The notes: a model not told the origin generated them from the sequence alone. A stretch of DNA of 64,000 nt from Pseudomonas grandcourensis (GCF_039909015.1 NZ_CP150919.1:1154501-1218500); one strand, 5' to 3'. Numbered from the stretch's first letter, positions 51,876 to 62,009 are shown. Numbers and translations are program-made.

Positions 51876-53453
51876 ATGGCCCTCGACATTCACGCCCACC
51901 GCATCCTGATCCTCGACTTCGGTTCCCAGTACACCCAGCTGATCGCCCGCCGCGTGCGTGAAATCGGCGTGTACTGCGAACTGCACCCGTTCGACATGGA
52001 CGAAGATGCGATCCGCGAATTCGCTCCTAAAGGCGTCATCCTCGCCGGTGGCCCGGAGTCGGTTCACGAAGCCAACAGCCCTCGCTGCCCGCAAGCGGTT
52101 TTCGATCTGGGCGTGCCGGTCTTCGGTATCTGCTACGGAATGCAGACCATGGCCGAGCAACTGGGTGGCAAGGTTGAAGGTTCCGAGCTGCGTGAGTTCG
52201 GTTATGCCCGCGTAGACGTGGTCGGCAAGAGCCGCCTGCTCGACGGCATCGAAGACCACATCGACGCCGACGGCCTGTTCGGCCTCGACGTGTGGATGAG
52301 CCACGGTGACAAGGTCACCAAGATGCCGCAGGACTTCCACATCCTGGCCAGCACCCCAAGCTGCCCGATCGCCGGCATGTTCAACGATGCTCGCGGCTAC
52401 TACGGCGTGCAGTTCCACCCTGAAGTGACCCACACCAAGCAGGGCGGTCGCATCCTGTCGCGCTTCATCCTCGACATCTGCGGCTGCGAAGCCCTGTGGA
52501 CGCCTTCGAAGATTGCTGAAGACGCCATTGCCAACATTCGCGCCCAGGTCGGCACCGACAACGTACTGCTCGGTCTGTCCGGCGGTGTGGACTCCTCGGT
52601 GGTTGCCGCACTTCTGCACAAGGCCATCGGCGACCAGCTGACCTGCGTCTTCGTCGACAACGGCCTGCTGCGTCTGCATGAAGGCGAGCAAGTGATGGCC
52701 ATGTTCGCCGAGAACATGGGCGTCAAGGTGATCCGCGCCAACGCCGAAGACCAGTTCCTGAACAACCTGGCCGGCGAAAGCGACCCAGAGAAGAAACGCA
52801 AGATCATCGGCCGTACCTTCATCGACGTCTTCGATGCCCAGTCGAACAAACTGGACAACATCAAGTACCTCGCGCAAGGCACCATCTACCCGGACGTGAT
52901 CGAGTCGGCTGGCGCGAAAAGCGGCAAGGCCCACGTGATCAAGTCGCACCACAACGTGGGCGGCCTGCCGGAAGAGATGAACCTCAAGCTGGTTGAACCC
53001 CTGCGCGAGCTGTTCAAGGACGAAGTCCGTCGTCTGGGCCTGGAACTGGGCCTGCCGTACGACATGGTCTACCGTCACCCGTTCCCGGGCCCGGGCCTGG
53101 GCGTGCGCATCCTCGGTGAAGTGAAGAAGGAATACGCCGACCTGCTGCGTCGCGCCGACCACATCTTCATCGAAGAACTGCGCAAGGCCGACTGGTACCA
53201 CAAGGTCAGCCAGGCGTTCGTGGTGTTCCAGCCGGTGAAATCGGTTGGCGTGGTCGGCGATGGCCGTCGTTACGCCTGGGTCGTGGCCCTGCGTGCCGTG
53301 GAAACCATCGACTTCATGACCGCGCGTTGGGCACACCTGCCTTACGAACTGCTGGAAACCGTCAGCGGCCGCATCATCAATGAAATCGAAGGCATCTCCC
53401 GCGTCACCTACGACGTGTCGAGCAAGCCGCCGGCGACCATTGAGTGGGAATGA
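51876..53453 (+). CDS. guaA: GMP synthase (glutamine-hydrolysing)
   Basis: 525 aa. N-terminal class I glutaminase (Cys in [10 protein letters not shown]; His in QFHPEVTHT), the ATP-pyrophosphatase P-loop [14 protein letters not shown] and the C-terminal dimerisation domain [16 protein letters not shown]. Converts XMP to GMP. A strong terminator follows the gene. Confidence 0.98.
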   Translation: MALDIHAHRILILDFGSQYTQLIARRVREIGVYCELHPFDMDEDAIREFAPKGVILAGGPESVHEANSPRCPQAVFDLGVPVFGICYGMQTMAEQLGGKVEGSELREFGYARVDVVGKSRLLDGIEDHIDADGLFGLDVWMSHGDKVTKMPQDFHILASTPSCPIAGMFNDARGYYGVQFHPEVTHTKQGGRILSRFILDICGCEALWTPSKIAEDAIANIRAQVGTDNVLLGLSGGVDSSVVAALLHKAIGDQLTCVFVDNGLLRLHEGEQVMAMFAENMGVKVIRANAEDQFLNNLAGESDPEKKRKIIGRTFIDVFDAQSNKLDNIKYLAQGTIYPDVIESAGAKSGKAHVIKSHHNVGGLPEEMNLKLVEPLRELFKDEVRRLGLELGLPYDMVYRHPFPGPGLGVRILGEVKKEYADLLRRADHIFIEELRKADWYHKVSQAFVVFQPVKSVGVVGDGRRYAWVVALRAVETIDFMTARWAHLPYELLETVSGRIINEIEGISRVTYDVSSKPPATIEWE

Positions 53454-53490
53454 TCCCGCGCCAGCCCTGAGGGGTTGATCGCTGGATGAA

Positions 53491-53523
53491 AAGCCGTGTG
53501 AACGAGAGTTCACACGGCTTTTT
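53491..53523 (+). terminator. Intrinsic terminator of guaBA
   Basis: 13-bp perfect arms AAGCCGTGTGAAC (53491-53503) / GTTCACACGGCTT (53508-53520), 4-nt loop, T-run. Confidence 0.9.
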
Positions 53524-53653
53524 GCATTGCTGCGGGGCCTTCCTGCGGCCCGTCGTCATGCCCGCTTTGCTGTTTCTTTCACAACTGCGGGTGTATCGTA
53601 TTCGCCTTTTGCGGGCCCCGGGCCTGTCGCTGATACGTGAGGTAGTTGAGTTC

Positions 53654-55030
53654 ATGTCGTTTACCCGTCGCCAAATCCTCGGTGGCCTGGCCGGTCTTGT
53701 TGTCGTTGGCGTCGGTGCGGGGGGCGCTTCGCGCTACTGGCTGGGCAAGATGGCTGACGCCGAGGCAGGCCACGACTACGAGCTGATCGCAGCGCCGCTG
53801 GACGTGGAACTGGTAGCCGGGCACAGGACCCAGGCCTGGGCTTTCGGTCCGTCGGCGCCGGGCACCGAATTGCGGGCGCGCCAGGGTGAATGGCTGCGGG
53901 TGCGCTTCATCAACCATCTGCCGGTCGCGACCACCATTCACTGGCATGGCATCCGCCTGCCGCTGGAAATGGACGGTGTGCCTTACGTGTCGCAATTGCC
54001 GGTGTTGCCGGGTGAGTACTTCGACTACAAATTCCGTGTGCCGGATGCCGGCAGCTACTGGTATCACCCGCATGTGAACAGCAGTGAGGAGCTTGGTCGT
54101 GGCTTGGTCGGCCCGTTGATCATCGACGAACGCGAGCCGACCGGTTTCAAGTATGAAAAGACCTTGAGCCTCAAGAGCTGGCATGTCGACGACGTTGGCA
54201 ATTTCGTCGAGTTCAGCATCCCCCGTGAAGCGGCCCGTGGCGGTACGGCGGGGCGCCTGGCGACCATCAACGGCGTGCCGCAAGCGGTGATCGACCTGCC
54301 GGCCGGGCAGATCACCCGCGTGCGCCTGCTCAACCTCGATAACACCCTGACGTATCGCCTGAACATTCCCGGCGTTGAAGCGCAGATCTATGCGCTGGAC
54401 GGCAACCCGGTCGAGCCACGACCGCTCGGCAAAGAATACTGGCTCGGCCCGGGCATGCGCATTTGCCTGGCGATCAAAGCCCCGCCGGCCGGTGAAGAGT
54501 TGTCGCTGCGCAACGGCCCGGTGCGCCTGGGTACGTTTCGTTCGGTGGCCAATAGCGATGCGCCGACCGAGTGGCCACCCGCATTGCCCGCCAACCCGAT
54601 CGCCGAGCCGGACCTGGCCAATGCCGAGAAACTCAACTTCAATTTCGAGTGGGTCGGCTCGGTGTCGGTCAACGTCGACAACGGCAAACCGCCGAGCCTG
54701 TGGCAGATCAACGGCAAGGCCTGGGACATCACCGACAAGACCTGCGCCGACCGGCCGATTGCCAAGCTCGAGAAGGGCAAGAGCTACATTTTCGAATTGA
54801 AGAACATGACTCAATACCAGCACCCGATTCACTTGCACGGCATGAGTTTCAAGGTCATCGCCTCGAACCGGCACAAGGTCATTCCGTATTTCACCGACAC
54901 CTACCTGCTGGGCAAGAACGAGCGCGCGCAGGTAGCGCTGGTGGCGGATAACCCGGGTGTATGGATGTTCCACTGCCATGTGATCGACCACATGGAAACC
55001 GGCCTGATGGCCGCCATCGAGGTGGCGTGA
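53654..55030 (+). CDS. Tat-exported multicopper oxidase
   Basis: 458 aa. A twin-arginine signal (TRRQILGG, Arg5-Arg6, then a hydrophobic AGLVVVGVGAGG) predicts folded export. Copper ligands are in HWHGIRLP, WYHPHVNSS, HPIHLHGMSF and FHCHVIDHMETGLM (T1 Cys, His, Met), so it is a laccase/CueO-like enzyme with a full set of copper sites. The substrate is unknown. The start is ATG 53654, at the Tat signal. Its TGA overlaps the tadA ATG by one base. Confidence 0.9.
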   Translation: MSFTRRQILGGLAGLVVVGVGAGGASRYWLGKMADAEAGHDYELIAAPLDVELVAGHRTQAWAFGPSAPGTELRARQGEWLRVRFINHLPVATTIHWHGIRLPLEMDGVPYVSQLPVLPGEYFDYKFRVPDAGSYWYHPHVNSSEELGRGLVGPLIIDEREPTGFKYEKTLSLKSWHVDDVGNFVEFSIPREAARGGTAGRLATINGVPQAVIDLPAGQITRVRLLNLDNTLTYRLNIPGVEAQIYALDGNPVEPRPLGKEYWLGPGMRICLAIKAPPAGEELSLRNGPVRLGTFRSVANSDAPTEWPPALPANPIAEPDLANAEKLNFNFEWVGSVSVNVDNGKPPSLWQINGKAWDITDKTCADRPIAKLEKGKSYIFELKNMTQYQHPIHLHGMSFKVIASNRHKVIPYFTDTYLLGKNERAQVALVADNPGVWMFHCHVIDHMETGLMAAIEVA

Positions 55031-55527
55031 TGCGTCAGATTCGTCCCGCCACCATCATCGACCGCAGCCGTGATCGCGAATTCATGCGTGAGGCCCTGGC
55101 ACTGGCAGCCCAAGGCGCGGCCCTCGGCGAAGTGCCGGTGGGCGCGGTGCTGGTGCAGGACGGCGAAATCATCGGTCGCGGCTTCAACTGTCCGATCACT
55201 GGCAGCGATCCTAGTGCTCACGCCGAGATGGTTGCCATCCGCGCCGCCGCCCAGGCCGTGAGCAACTACCGTCTGCCGGGCAGCACGCTGTATGTGACGC
55301 TGGAGCCTTGCAGCATGTGCGCAGGGCTGATCGTGCATTCGCGGATTGCACGGGTGGTGTACGGTGCGCTGGAGCCGAAGGCGGGGATTGTGCAAAGTCA
55401 GGGGCAGTTCTTTACCCAGGGTTTTTTGAATCACCGGGTGCTGTATGAAGGCGGGGTGTTGGCGGAGGAGTGCGGGGCTGTGCTCAGCGAGTTCTTCAAG
55501 GCCCGGCGCGCCAAGCCATCAGACTAA
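55030..55527 (+). CDS. tadA: tRNA-specific adenosine deaminase TadA
   Basis: 165 aa cytidine-deaminase-fold enzyme that makes inosine at the wobble position of tRNA-Arg(ACG). Zinc/catalytic motifs are HAE at 64-66 and PCSMC at 93-97. It starts in the stop of the multicopper oxidase gene (TGATG), so the two are translationally coupled despite unrelated roles. The N-terminus MRQIRPATIIDRSRDREFM is slightly extended against E. coli TadA. Confidence 0.95.
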   Translation: MRQIRPATIIDRSRDREFMREALALAAQGAALGEVPVGAVLVQDGEIIGRGFNCPITGSDPSAHAEMVAIRAAAQAVSNYRLPGSTLYVTLEPCSMCAGLIVHSRIARVVYGALEPKAGIVQSQGQFFTQGFLNHRVLYEGGVLAEECGAVLSEFFKARRAKPSD

Positions 55528-55536
55528 GCACCGCCC

Positions 55537-55570
55537 CCCTGTAGGAGCGAGCAGGCTCGCTCCTACAGGG
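55537..55570. repeat. Collapsed type B REPIN (2-nt loop)
   Basis: Perfect 16-bp arms (55537-55552 and 55555-55570). They match the outer parts of the type B arms, but the inner CTGCTCGCGAT and the roughly 40-nt spacer are missing. It lies between convergent tadA and cmoB. Confidence 0.85.
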
Positions 55571-55586
55571 ATCTCCATCGGGACAA

Positions 55587-56543
55587 TTATTTGCGGGCGA
55601 CAATGACCGCCCGCATCGGCGCCGGCAGCCCTTCAACGGTCTTGCTGTGATCCTCGGGGTCAAGGAAGTCGCTCAACGACTGATACTTCATCCACTCCGT
55701 CCCGCGCTGTTCCTCGATCGTGGTGGTGCTCACATCCACGCACTTCACATCGGTGAACCCGGCTCGACGTAGCCACAATTCCAGCGCAGGCACCGACGGC
55801 AGGAACCACACGTTGCGCATCTGCGCGTAGCGATCTTCCGGCATCAGCACCTGATGCTTGTCGCCTTCGACCACCAGGGTTTCCAGCACCAGCTCACCGC
55901 CCTTGACCAGGCAATCCTTCAGCGCCAGTAAATGCTCGATCGGTGAACGCCGGTGGTAGAACACACCCATGGAAAATACCGTGTCGAAGCCTTCGAGGTT
56001 CGGCGGCAGGTCTTCGAACGGGAAGGGCAGGTGCCAGGCATTCGGCTCGGACAGGTAACGCTGAACGGCCTGGAACTGGCAGAAGAACAACCAGTTCGGG
56101 TCGACACCGATCACGCTGTCGGCACCGGCACCGAGCATGCGCCACATGTAATAACCGTTTCCGCAGCCGACATCGAGGATGCGCTTGCCCTTGAGGTCCA
56201 GGTGCGGAGCGACCCGCGACCACTTCCAGTCAGAGCGCCATTCGGTGTCGACGTGCACGCCGAACAGCTCGAACGGCCCCTTGCGCCACGGCGACAGGCC
56301 CATCAACGCGGTGCGCATTTGTGCGCGGGTCTCGTCGCTGCAATCGGTATCCAGCTTCAAGCCATTGAGCAAATCGACTTCGCTCGGCTGGATCTTCGGC
56401 AGGGCGTCCAGCGCGCTTTGCCAGCGCTCCAGGTCGCCATGGCCCTTCTCCATTTTCTTGTCGAGTTGCGCCTGCAGGGTGTTGGCCCATTCGGCCAGCG
56501 GCGTGCCGGCCAGACGGCGGGCGAGGGGGGACAGATCAATCAT
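55587..56543 (-). CDS. cmoB: tRNA U34 carboxymethyltransferase CmoB
   Basis: 318 aa SAM-fold enzyme that uses carboxy-SAM (made by CmoA) to convert ho5U34 to cmo5U34 in tRNA. SAM motif [40 protein letters not shown] and [18 protein letters not shown] are family hallmarks. Its ATG overlaps the cmoA stop (ATGA). Confidence 0.96.
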   Translation of the reverse strand: MIDLSPLARRLAGTPLAEWANTLQAQLDKKMEKGHGDLERWQSALDALPKIQPSEVDLLNGLKLDTDCSDETRAQMRTALMGLSPWRKGPFELFGVHVDTEWRSDWKWSRVAPHLDLKGKRILDVGCGNGYYMWRMLGAGADSVIGVDPNWLFFCQFQAVQRYLSEPNAWHLPFPFEDLPPNLEGFDTVFSMGVFYHRRSPIEHLLALKDCLVKGGELVLETLVVEGDKHQVLMPEDRYAQMRNVWFLPSVPALELWLRRAGFTDVKCVDVSTTTIEEQRGTEWMKYQSLSDFLDPEDHSKTVEGLPAPMRAVIVARK

Positions 56544-57283
56544 GGCAAGGCAATCAACGAGGCAAAGTTAAGACACTGGAACCACGGCACGACTTTCGAG
56601 AATCCGGCGGCCAGCAGGCGTTCGCGGTGTTCTTCGAGGCTGTCGGGCTTCATGACGTTTTCGATGGCGCTGCGTTTCTGGGCGATTTCCAGTTCGCTGT
56701 AGCCGTTGGCGCGTTTGAAGGCGATGTGCAGGTCGGTGAGCAACGCGTGTTCCTGCTCGTCTTCGAAGCGCAGTTTTTCCGAGAGGATCAGGGCACCGCC
56801 GGGCAACAGCGACTGACGGATGCGCGACAGCAACGCCGTGCGCTGGTCCGGGGCGATGAATTGCAGGGTGAAGTTCAGCGCGACCACCGAGGCCGGCTGG
56901 AACTCCAGCGCGAGGATGTCGCCCTCGATCACATCGACCGGCAGCAACTCCTGGAACATCGAATTCTGACCGTTGAGGTACTCGCGGCAACGCTCGACCA
57001 TGGCCGCGGAGTTATCCACAGCGATGACCCGGCAACCGTCAGTGCGCACGTGCCGGCGCAGGGCCTGGGTCACGGCCCCCAGCGACGAACCGAGGTCGTA
57101 GAGCACGCTGTTGGGTTGGGCGAACTGCGCGGCGAGCACGCCGAGGTTTTCCACGATGGTCGGATAACCCGGCACCGAGCGCTTGATCATGTCCGGGAAC
57201 ACCCGCACCACGTCCTCGTTGAAGGCGAAGTCAGGCACCTGAGCCAAAGGCTGGGCGAAAAGGCGATCGGGTTCTTTGCTCAC
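56540..57283 (-). CDS. cmoA: Carboxy-SAM synthase CmoA
   Basis: 247 aa. It makes carboxy-S-adenosylmethionine from SAM and prephenate. Motifs [32 protein letters not shown] and [13 protein letters not shown] are typical. The start is GTG at 57283 ((V/M)[12 protein letters not shown]); the longer open frame upstream is not CmoA-like. Coupled to cmoB by a 4-bp overlap. Confidence 0.95.
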   Translation of the reverse strand: MSKEPDRLFAQPLAQVPDFAFNEDVVRVFPDMIKRSVPGYPTIVENLGVLAAQFAQPNSVLYDLGSSLGAVTQALRRHVRTDGCRVIAVDNSAAMVERCREYLNGQNSMFQELLPVDVIEGDILALEFQPASVVALNFTLQFIAPDQRTALLSRIRQSLLPGGALILSEKLRFEDEQEHALLTDLHIAFKRANGYSELEIAQKRSAIENVMKPDSLEEHRERLLAAGFSKVVPWFQCLNFASLIALP

Positions 57284-57411
57284 GGCGGTTCCAGCGGTGT
57301 AGGTGGAAAAGGCCGGCATTTTAGCCAAGTTGGCGCGGGGATGCGCGGGTTGTCTGATAAAGCGGCGGGGCTGATGCAGTTTGAATGCTGGCAGCCCCCT
57401 CGCCACAGGGG

Positions 57412-58047
57412 TCAGCGTCTGTTTTGGGGGAACGCCGAGGCAGTGATCCCCCATTGCCCAAGCCAGTAACTGAGGATAATCACATAAGGCGCCGCATCGA
57501 ACGGCACCACAAACCGGCTGATGCCAATCACGCTGTCGGAGAACACAAACGCGACTGCTCCCGCCGCCGCCAGCAGCGCCGAACGTTTGGGCACGTCGGT
57601 GCCGAGTCGGGCAAGTGCGCGCCAGAGCATGGCGCTGATCGCCGTGCCATAGACAATCACGGGCACCAGCAGTGGGCCGAGGCCGTTGGAAATCAGAATC
57701 CCCAGCAGGACGGCGCCGACACCGATGGCCAGCACCAGCGGCAGCACGGCCAGGCGTCGGCAATCGCTCAGATAAGCCTTGAGATAAGCCAGATGCGCGA
57801 CCAGAAACGCGCCCAGCCCAAACACGAACAGATCCCCCGGCCATGCCAGCAACACGTCGCCGACCAGGGAGAAAATCAGGCCTAGGCTGATCCAGCGCCG
57901 ATATTCGCCGGGCGGTGCGTCGTGCAGCCAGCCGAGCAGGGCCAGCACCGGCAGCGGCTTGACCAGCAGGCACAGCAGAGACGCATGCACGCTCAGGCCA
58001 TAAAGGAAGGTCACTGCGCCCATCAGTGCCAGAATCAGCCAGCCCAC
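57412..58047 (-). CDS. YhhN-family membrane protein (lysoplasmalogenase-like)
   Basis: 211 aa, about eight TM helices. [14 protein letters not shown] and the second polar motif [13 protein letters not shown] (Asp in each) are characteristic of the YhhN/TMEM86 family, which includes lysoplasmalogenases. Enzyme activity here is inferred only. The start is taken as GTG at 58047, 2 bp after the stop of the inhibitor gene; the open frame extends upstream across that gene but is not family-like. Confidence 0.78.
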   Translation of the reverse strand: MGWLILALMGAVTFLYGLSVHASLLCLLVKPLPVLALLGWLHDAPPGEYRRWISLGLIFSLVGDVLLAWPGDLFVFGLGAFLVAHLAYLKAYLSDCRRLAVLPLVLAIGVGAVLLGILISNGLGPLLVPVIVYGTAISAMLWRALARLGTDVPKRSALLAAAGAVAFVFSDSVIGISRFVVPFDAAPYVIILSYWLGQWGITASAFPQNRR

Positions 58048-58049
58048 GA

Positions 58050-58442
58050 TCAGTTGACCGAGATCGTGCAGTCGAACGAATCCACCGGCAGCACTTCCGG
58101 CGCCCACGGTTGTTGCGAGGTCAGGCGCAAACGTCCGGTGCCGGGCGCAAAAGCCTGAAAACGCCAGGTCGAGACCCCGGCCGCGCCGACGATGCCGGCA
58201 TCTTCCGGGTTTCGATAAACCTCTGGCCCCAGGGCGTGCAACACCCCGCCGGCGGAATCCTGGATCGCCCAGCGATAACCTGTGGTCGGATTGCTCGGCA
58301 GGGTCAGGATCAGGTTTTGCCCGTTGCTGAGCTGCACCGGACATTCGCTTTGTTTTTCCACGGTCACGTTGTGCGCAGGTGGCGTGGCGCATCCGGCCAG
58401 CAAGGCGAGGGCGAGGGGGGCAAGCAGGCGAATGGGGGACAT
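58050..58442 (-). CDS. Chagasin-family cysteine peptidase inhibitor lipoprotein (Icp-like)
   Basis: 130 aa. Lipoprotein signal with LLAG-C18, then an I42 domain: loop NPTTGYRW at 51-58, [15 protein letters not shown] and the QPW turn near 110, the three loops that fill a papain-type active site. Likely a periplasmic inhibitor of cysteine peptidases. P. aeruginosa has an equivalent (icp) next to its AsrA protease gene, as here. Starts at ATG 58442. Confidence 0.87.
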   Translation of the reverse strand: MSPIRLLAPLALALLAGCATPPAHNVTVEKQSECPVQLSNGQNLILTLPSNPTTGYRWAIQDSAGGVLHALGPEVYRNPEDAGIVGAAGVSTWRFQAFAPGTGRLRLTSQQPWAPEVLPVDSFDCTISVN

Positions 58443-58678
58443 AAAGTCAGTGGCTCCGGCGTTCACGACGAACGGCGAGCATAACTTAAGATGAGACAAA
58501 GTGTGACAGGCATCCAGGCTCAAAAAGGGAGAGTAGTCCTGTGACATCGTCGTCATCGGCAACCCGTTTTACTGTCAAGTAAAGCAAGGTTGCCATGATG
58601 GCTGTTCGGTTCGGCATGTTTCCGAACAGCCGTTCCTGGGCATATCTGGCGATACGGATAGATCACCGCAGGTGCAAC

Positions 58679-59146
58679 TCAACTGATAACTGCCGCAGCT
58701 TCTCGAACAAAATCAAATTGGCCTTTCAGAACGCGTGTAATACCCGTGAGCGTTGATGTAGCCGTGATGGTGAAGTCCGTGATGTCGTAGTGGCGGTCAG
58801 TTCCTTCGTTCGTGACGGTAATGGTTATTGAACCAGCAGTTGCTTTGTAGTGGTTTGCTCTAGGTTGTCGGTCGAGTCGACCTGATTCTTCATATGCCGC
58901 GCTATAAAACAAACCACTGTTGTCAAGGAGGTACGTCCCTGATGTCAAGTTGGGATCAAACGAAAAAGTGATGGATCGCTGAGCGTCGTCGACTCCTTTG
59001 TTCATGGAGAACTGAACATCAAAGTTATCAGGTATCAAAGTGTAGATGGCGAGATCTGTTGACAAAAACTCAGGGCGCATTTTAGTGGTGCATTGCATTT
59101 TTCCGTAGGAAACCGTGAAAGTTTCGGCAGTGTTTTCGTTTGGCAT
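58679..59146 (-). CDS. Orphan beta-rich hypothetical protein, lower GC
   Basis: 155 aa, no signal peptide or TM helix. It is rich in Thr/Ser and alternating beta patterns (GTYLLDNSGLFYSAAY; GSITITVTNEGTDRHYDITD; TDFTITATSTLTGI), suggesting a beta-sandwich or lipocalin-like fold. I do not recognise a family. ATG at 59146 follows AGGAAAAG; GTG at 59152 is the alternative. Base composition and codon use are clearly more A/T-rich than its neighbours, and it splits the icp-asrA pair, so recent acquisition is likely. Confidence 0.75.
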   Translation of the reverse strand: MPNENTAETFTVSYGKMQCTTKMRPEFLSTDLAIYTLIPDNFDVQFSMNKGVDDAQRSITFSFDPNLTSGTYLLDNSGLFYSAAYEESGRLDRQPRANHYKATAGSITITVTNEGTDRHYDITDFTITATSTLTGITRVLKGQFDFVREAAAVIS

Positions 59147-59290
59147 GGCCACTTTTCCTAATTGATTAAAACAGCTTGGAGCAGGAATTGTGACGTGCGA
59201 GATGAAAAGCAGGTACTGTCATAACTGACAGGTTTCTATTGCTTTTGGCGATATTGATTTTGTTGGCAAGTTGAAAATTCGCATAAAACT

Positions 59291-59335
59291 ATCGCTGCCC
59301 ACTCATCAAAAAACAGGCAGCGATAAAAAGCCTGC
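59291..59335 (-). terminator. Candidate terminator region of the Lon-type gene
   Basis: On the - strand a CAGGC/GCCTG stem is followed by TTTTTT. It overlaps a larger inverted repeat, ATCGCTGCC (59291-59299) / GGCAGCGAT (59317-59325). The two folds are mutually exclusive; either could end the transcript. Confidence 0.5.
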
Positions 59336-59338
59336 GTC

Positions 59339-61756
59339 TTAGAACAACACCTTCGCCACATCCGCAAATTTTTTGGCAAAGTGCACGGTAATGCCTTCCT
59401 TCAGATACTCCGGCAGTTCCTCGAAATTGCCCTGATTCGCTTCCGGCAGAATCAGCTCGAAAATCTTCTGCCGCCGCGCCGCAATTACCTTTTCCCGCAC
59501 CCCGCCAATCGGCAGTACATGCCCGGTCAGGGTCAATTCACCGGTCATGGCCACGCCTTTTTTCGGCGGCTGGTTGCGCGCTAGCGAAAGCAGGGCACTG
59601 GCCATGGTTACGCCGGCGCTCGGGCCGTCTTTCGGGGTGGCACCTTCCGGCACGTGCAGGTGCACGAAGGCCTCGTCGAAAAACTTCGGATCGCCGCCAT
59701 AGGACTTCAGGTGCGAGCTGACGTAGCTGTAGGCGATTTCCGCCGACTCTTTCATCACGTCACCCAATTGCCCGGTGAGCTTGAAGCCACGGTTGAGGGT
59801 GTGGATGCGCGTGGCTTCGATCGGTAGAGTCGCGCCGCCCATGCTGGTCCAGGCAAGGCCGGTGATCACGCCGACACCCGACAGCACCTGCTCGTTACGG
59901 AACACCGGTTTGCCGAGGGACGTTTCGAGGTCTTTCGGGCCGAGTTTGATCACCGCCTCAGGATCGTCGAGCAGTTTCATCACCGCTTTGCGCACCAGTT
60001 TTCCGAGGTTTTTTTCCAGCTGGCGCACACCGGCTTCACGGGCATAACCGTCGATCAGCGCCTTGAGCGCACTGTCGCTGATGCTCAGGCTGCCCTTGGA
60101 CACACCGGCTTTCTCAAGCTGTTTGGGCCACAGGTGACGCTTGGCGATGGCGACTTTTTCTTCGGTGATGTAACCCGACAGGCGAATCACTTCCATCCGG
60201 TCCAGCAGCGGGCCGGGGATCGAATCCAGGGTGTTGGCGGTGCACACGAACAGCACTTTCGACAGGTCCATCCGCAGATCCAGATAATGGTCGAGGAATT
60301 CGACGTTCTGCTCCGGATCCAGGGTTTCCAGCAGCGCCGAGGCCGGGTCGCCCTGGTAGCTCTGGCCCATCTTGTCGATCTCGTCGAGCATGATCACCGG
60401 GTTCATCACTTCGACGTCTTTCAACGCCTGCACCAGTTTGCCCGGCTGCGCGCCGATGTAGGTGCGGCGATGGCCCTTGATCTCGGCTTCGTCGCGCATG
60501 CCGCCAAGGCTGAAGCGGTAGAACGGCCGGCCCAGGGATTCGGCGATGGATTTGCCGACGCTGGTCTTGCCCACGCCCGGCGGGCCGACCAGCAGCACGA
60601 TGGAACCGCTGATCTCGCCCTTATAGGCCCCGACCGCGAGGAATTCGAGGATGCGGTCCTTGATGTCGTCAAGGCCGGCGTGGTGTTTGTCCAGCACCCT
60701 GCGCGCGTGCTTGAGGTCGAGTTTGTCCTCGCCGTACACACCCCACGGCACCGAGGTCGCCCAGTCGATGTAATTGCGGGTCACCGCATATTCCGGCGAA
60801 CCGGTTTCGAGGATCGACAGCTTGTTCATTTCCTCTTCGAGGCGTTTCTGCACCTGCGCCGGCAGGACTTTCCCCACCAGCCGCTGCTCGAACTGTTCGA
60901 GGTCGGCGCTGCGGTCGTCCTTGGTCAGCCCCAGCTCCTGCTGGATGACCTTGAGTTGCTCCTTGAGAAAGAACTCGCGCTGATGTTCACCGATCTTGCG
61001 GTTAACTTCGGCGGAAATCTCTTTTTGCAGGCGCGCGACTTCGACTTCCTTGCGCAGCATCGGCAGGACTTTTTCCATGCGCTTGAGCATTGGCACGCAG
61101 TCGAGCACTTCCTGCAGCTCACTGCCGGTGGCCGATGTGAGCGCGGCGGCGAAGTCGGTCAGCGGCGACGGATCGTTGGGGCTGAAGCGGTTGAGATAAT
61201 TTTTCAACTCTTCGCTGTACAGCGGGTTGAGCGGCAGCAGTTCCTTGATCGCATTGATCAGCGCCATGCCGTAGGCCTTGACCTCGTCGGTCGGCTCGGT
61301 GGGCTGGTGCGGGTATTCGACTTCCACCAGGTACGGCGGGCGGTGGTGCTTGAGCCAGGTCTTGAGGCGTACGCGGGTCAGGCCCTGGGCGACGAATTGC
61401 AGCTTACCGTTTTCACGGCTGGCGTGGTGCACCTTGACCAGGGTGCCGTACAGCGGCAGGGCCGAGGTGTCGAAGTGGCGCGGGTCTTCCTGGGGGCTGT
61501 CCATGTAGAACAGGGCCAGGGAGTGGTGTTCGGACTTGGCCACCAGGTCCAGGGTCTCGGCCCACGGTTCTTCGTTGACGATGACCGGCAACACCTGGGC
61601 CGGGAAGAACGGGCGGTTGTGAATCGGGATGATGTAGACCTTGTCCGGCAGGTTCTGGCCAGGCAGGGCCAGGCCTTTGCCAGGTTTGTGCTGCGGGGCG
61701 TTTTCCGGATCGGCGTATTCGCTCGGGTCTTCGGGGAATTCCTGCTGGTCGCTCAT
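59339..61756 (-). CDS. Lon-type ATP-dependent protease, second paralogue (AsrA-like)
   Basis: 805 aa. Lon N-terminal domain, AAA+ module with Walker A GPPGVGKTSVGKS (about 390) and a C-terminal protease domain with catalytic Ser near 714 (PKDGPSAGVTMASAL) and Lys in GGVREKVIAA. The N-terminus (MSDQQEFPEDPSEYADPE) differs from the main Pseudomonas Lon and matches the AsrA/PA0779 type, linked to heat and aminoglycoside stress. A sigma-32-like promoter lies just upstream. Confidence 0.93.
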   Translation of the reverse strand: MSDQQEFPEDPSEYADPENAPQHKPGKGLALPGQNLPDKVYIIPIHNRPFFPAQVLPVIVNEEPWAETLDLVAKSEHHSLALFYMDSPQEDPRHFDTSALPLYGTLVKVHHASRENGKLQFVAQGLTRVRLKTWLKHHRPPYLVEVEYPHQPTEPTDEVKAYGMALINAIKELLPLNPLYSEELKNYLNRFSPNDPSPLTDFAAALTSATGSELQEVLDCVPMLKRMEKVLPMLRKEVEVARLQKEISAEVNRKIGEHQREFFLKEQLKVIQQELGLTKDDRSADLEQFEQRLVGKVLPAQVQKRLEEEMNKLSILETGSPEYAVTRNYIDWATSVPWGVYGEDKLDLKHARRVLDKHHAGLDDIKDRILEFLAVGAYKGEISGSIVLLVGPPGVGKTSVGKSIAESLGRPFYRFSLGGMRDEAEIKGHRRTYIGAQPGKLVQALKDVEVMNPVIMLDEIDKMGQSYQGDPASALLETLDPEQNVEFLDHYLDLRMDLSKVLFVCTANTLDSIPGPLLDRMEVIRLSGYITEEKVAIAKRHLWPKQLEKAGVSKGSLSISDSALKALIDGYAREAGVRQLEKNLGKLVRKAVMKLLDDPEAVIKLGPKDLETSLGKPVFRNEQVLSGVGVITGLAWTSMGGATLPIEATRIHTLNRGFKLTGQLGDVMKESAEIAYSYVSSHLKSYGGDPKFFDEAFVHLHVPEGATPKDGPSAGVTMASALLSLARNQPPKKGVAMTGELTLTGHVLPIGGVREKVIAARRQKIFELILPEANQGNFEELPEYLKEGITVHFAKKFADVAKVLF

Positions 61757-61786
61757 GGGGGCACCTGCGCAATGGGTATGGGTCTT

Positions 61787-61815
61787 AGATGGGGCAGGTT
61801 GGCGGTGGTTTCAAC
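61787..61815 (-). promoter_or_regulatory. Sigma-32 (RpoH) heat-shock promoter of the Lon-type gene
   Basis: On the - strand: GTTGAAA (61815-61809), 14-bp spacer, CCCCATCT (61794-61787). Sigma-32 consensus is CTTGAAA, 11-16 bp, CCCCATnT, so all but one base match. It predicts a 5' leader of roughly 25 nt before the ATG at 61756. Confidence 0.78.
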
Positions 61816-61896
61816 GGTCATTTTCTGCGAAGCGGTGTTTCGCAGGTGTGTTCAGCGCAGAGACAGGTTAGCTGGGATTCGGCTCGACACCGTTCA

Positions 61897-61989
61897 ATTG
61901 TAGGAGCGAGCCTGCTCGCGATAGCGGTCTGACAGTCACTTCAAGGATGTCTGTCATGTCCTCATCGCGAGCAGGCTCGCTCCTACAAT
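61897..61989. repeat. REPIN, type B, between the Lon-type gene and gcd
   Basis: Perfect 26-bp arms (61897-61922 and 61964-61989) with a 41-nt spacer starting AGCGGTCTGACAGTCA, very like those at 29489 and 31130. With the heat-shock promoter and the gcd terminator it fills the 303-bp gap. Confidence 0.92.
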
Positions 61990-62009
61990 GGGACGATGGT
62001 GAGCATAAA

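Noticed and set aside
57284..57411. Upstream extension of cmoA through an open frame to 57973
   Set aside because: The GTG at 57283 gives the exact family length of 247 aa; the upstream residues are Arg/Gly-rich antisense-like sequence over the YhhN gene.
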